Positions 62,633 to 64,000 of a stretch of 64,000 bases of DNA are shown here, one piece after another. How positions within the stretch are numbered: position 1 is the first letter of the stretch; each line of letters begins with the position of its first letter. Under the pieces are notes generated by a model. That model ran no database searches. It was not told the origin of the DNA and saw nothing but the letters and a program-made list of their open reading frames with translations. Source of the DNA: Paenibacillus segetis (lineage in GTDB: Bacteria; Bacillota; Bacilli; Paenibacillales; Paenibacillaceae); NCBI RefSeq assembly GCF_014639155.1, contig NZ_BMFT01000005.1, positions 124,001 to 188,000 of the forward strand. Direction: 5' to 3'. Made by a program: the position numbers and the translations under genes.

Positions 62633-64000
62633 TTATGATAATCGCCGGAATCTCCAGGTCACACTTTGGAAATCACCATGGGTGATTGGGACTTGTACCC
62701 CGGCATACATTAATGTATCTCCATGCATAGTTAATCTTGAAGATTGCTCTACATAGACAGCTGATGGGTCTAACCCACGTAGCTGTAAGCGACGTAATGG
62801 CTCTGCCGGCTCGGCTAACACTTTGATCCAGAAGACGAGAGCTTCGTTTTGATCTTCCGATACGAACATCCAGGCAGTTTCATTGCCTTCAAACGGACTA
62901 CTTAAACGGTAGAAATCCCCGTTGAACGTCAGGTCTCGTACTTCTTTGCATTGAATAATTTGATCTCTAACAAGCCCCTTTTCCTCGGCTGTCATCTTTG
63001 TCAGATCCAATTCATATCCGAAGTTGCCTGACAGCGCGACATCCCCTCTGGTGCTTAGTGGCGTATTTCGATGAACCTGATGATTCGGAACAGCCGTAAC
63101 ATGTGATCCCAGTGCGCTAATGGGATATACCAAGCTTGTGCCGTATTGAATCTTTAGTCGCTCAATAGCGTCCGAATTATCGCTCGTCCACGTCTGGGGC
63201 ATGTAGTAGAGCATTCCTGGATCGAACCGGCCACCACCACCAGAGCAGCTCTCGAAGAGAATATGTGGGAAACGCTCTGTGATGGTATTCAACACACGAT
63301 ATAATCCTAGGATATAGCGATGAGCTGTTTCCCGTTGTCGTTCGGGTGGTAAGCTAGCCGAGCCGATCTCCGTCATATTTCGATTCATATCCCATTTGAC
63401 ATAACGTATGGGTGCAGAGGATAACACTCCACTTAAATTCTCAATCAATGTATCACATACATCCTGACGAGATAGATCCAGGATAAGCTGGAATCGTCCT
63501 TCTGTGCGGCGCCGATTGGGAAGGTGCAGGCACCAATCAGGATGAGCACGATATAATTCGCTATCAACGGAGATCATCTCAGGTTCTAACCACAACCCAA
63601 ACTGCAAGTCCCGCTCGTTTAACACTCTCGCAAGTCCTGATAGGCCATTTGGTAGTTTCTCATGATTCACGAACCAATCACCCAAAGAAGTTCGGTCATC
63701 ATTACGTTTTCCAAACCATCCGTCATCCAGTACGAATAATTCAATACCCAAATCCTTCGCTTCATTGGCTAGACTAACGATTTTCTCCTGATCGAAATCA
63801 AAATAGGTTGCTTCCCAGTTGTTAACGAGGATGGGCCGTACTTGATCACGATAACTTCCTCGACTTAATCGTGTACGATAGATTTTGTGATATTGCCGAG
63901 ACATTCCGCCCAGCCCTTCACTAGAATACACCATCACCACTTCCGGTGCTTGGAAGGTCTCACCTGGTTCAAGTAACCAGGTGAAGTCAAATGGATTAAT
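62633..64000 (-). CDS. Alpha-galactosidase, GH36 (N-terminal part outside the window)
   Basis: 456 residues are visible; the frame is open to the right edge (INPFDFTWLLEPGETF precedes the first internal start), so about 270 N-terminal residues lie outside. The GH36 barrel carries the nucleophile Asp in VKWDMNRN and the acid/base Asp in SDNSDAIER; FESCSGGGGRFD and the C-terminal beta domain are also present. It releases alpha-linked galactose from melibiose, raffinose and similar sugars. No transporter gene is inside the window. Confidence 0.95.
   Translation of the reverse strand: MNPFDFTWLLEPGETFQAPEVVMVYSSEGLGGMSRQYHKIYRTRLSRGSYRDQVRPILVNNWEATYFDFDQEKIVSLANEAKDLGIELFVLDDGWFGKRNDDRTSLGDWFVNHEKLPNGLSGLARVLNERDLQFGLWLEPEMISVDSELYRAHPDWCLHLPNRRRTEGRFQLILDLSRQDVCDTLIENLSGVLSSAPIRYVKWDMNRNMTEIGSASLPPERQRETAHRYILGLYRVLNTITERFPHILFESCSGGGGRFDPGMLYYMPQTWTSDNSDAIERLKIQYGTSLVYPISALGSHVTAVPNHQVHRNTPLSTRGDVALSGNFGYELDLTKMTAEEKGLVRDQIIQCKEVRDLTFNGDFYRLSSPFEGNETAWMFVSEDQNEALVFWIKVLAEPAEPLRRLQLRGLDPSAVYVEQSSRLTMHGDTLMYAGVQVPITHGDFQSVTWRFRRLS

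Overview
The window looks like a chromosomal segment of a low-to-mid-GC spore-forming Firmicute, most likely Paenibacillus or a close relative. The basis is the protein families (caa3 oxidase set, CtsR-type heat-shock operon, UgtP, an LtaS-type lipoteichoic acid synthase, YwqA/YwqB, a bacilliredoxin), strong AGGAGG ribosome binding sites, frequent TTG/GTG starts and a Bacillus-type guanine riboswitch. I see no rRNA, tRNA, insertion sequence, prophage or CRISPR. Most of the window is core chromosome with small regulated accessory operons.

Region by region. 1-3.9 kb (minus strand): an FMN-binding lipoprotein with two repeats (PplA-like), a type II NADH dehydrogenase with an extra C-terminal membrane module (Ndh2-like), a probable polyprenyl-diphosphate-synthase-component-1-like protein, and the start of a further gene cut by the window edge. 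Together these resemble part of the flavin-based extracellular electron transfer locus of Listeria. A TGTGA-N6-TCACT site lies upstream of the lipoprotein at exactly the class II Fnr activator position. 3.9-14.3 kb: PAP2-family membrane enzyme, LytS-type histidine kinase, RidA, TspO-like protein, the SNF2 helicase/SWIM-protein pair YwqA-YwqB, a small alarmone synthetase whose reading frame extends to a probable CTG start, zinc-ribbon proteins, and MscL with a zinc-ribbon tail. 14.4-16.7 kb: guanine riboswitch controlling xpt-pbuX. 16.7-20.4 kb: DUF4870 protein, UgtP glycolipid glucosyltransferase, a small conserved gene, methionine aminopeptidase, acetyltransferase.

20.6-26.3 kb: caa3-type cytochrome c oxidase operon ctaCDEF, then ctaG and a DUF420 protein. 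26.4-31.2 kb: a GntR(YtrA-type)-controlled ABC transporter operon with a perfect palindromic operator over the -10 box. 31.2-35.7 kb: heat-shock operon hsp20 - J-protein - clpB with two CtsR boxes. 35.7-46.5 kb: AraC-family remnant, hexapeptide acyltransferase, RND pump (SwrC-like), phosphodiester glycosidase, AIM24 protein plus membrane partner, AraC regulator divergent from a MATE pump, LtaS-type enzyme. 46.7-49 kb: a promoter-preceded, rod-shaped RNA candidate (possibly 6S RNA), two tandem terminators and a MutS2-like ATPase lacking the Smr nuclease domain. 49-64 kb: free-Met-sulfoxide reductase, hydrolase, acetyltransferase, two MFS pumps (one divergent from a MarR regulator), EcsAB, YhiN-like flavoprotein, an orphan PAS histidine kinase, bacilliredoxin, NAD synthetase, and an alpha-galactosidase cut by the right edge.

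No wholly unknown multi-gene system is evident. The observations most worth following are the candidate electron-transfer locus with its Fnr-type promoter, the structured RNA before the MutS2-like gene, the alarmone synthetase start, and the GntR and CtsR operators. Starts were often moved downstream of the longest open frame where a better-placed ribosome binding site supports it; these choices are stated in each entry.
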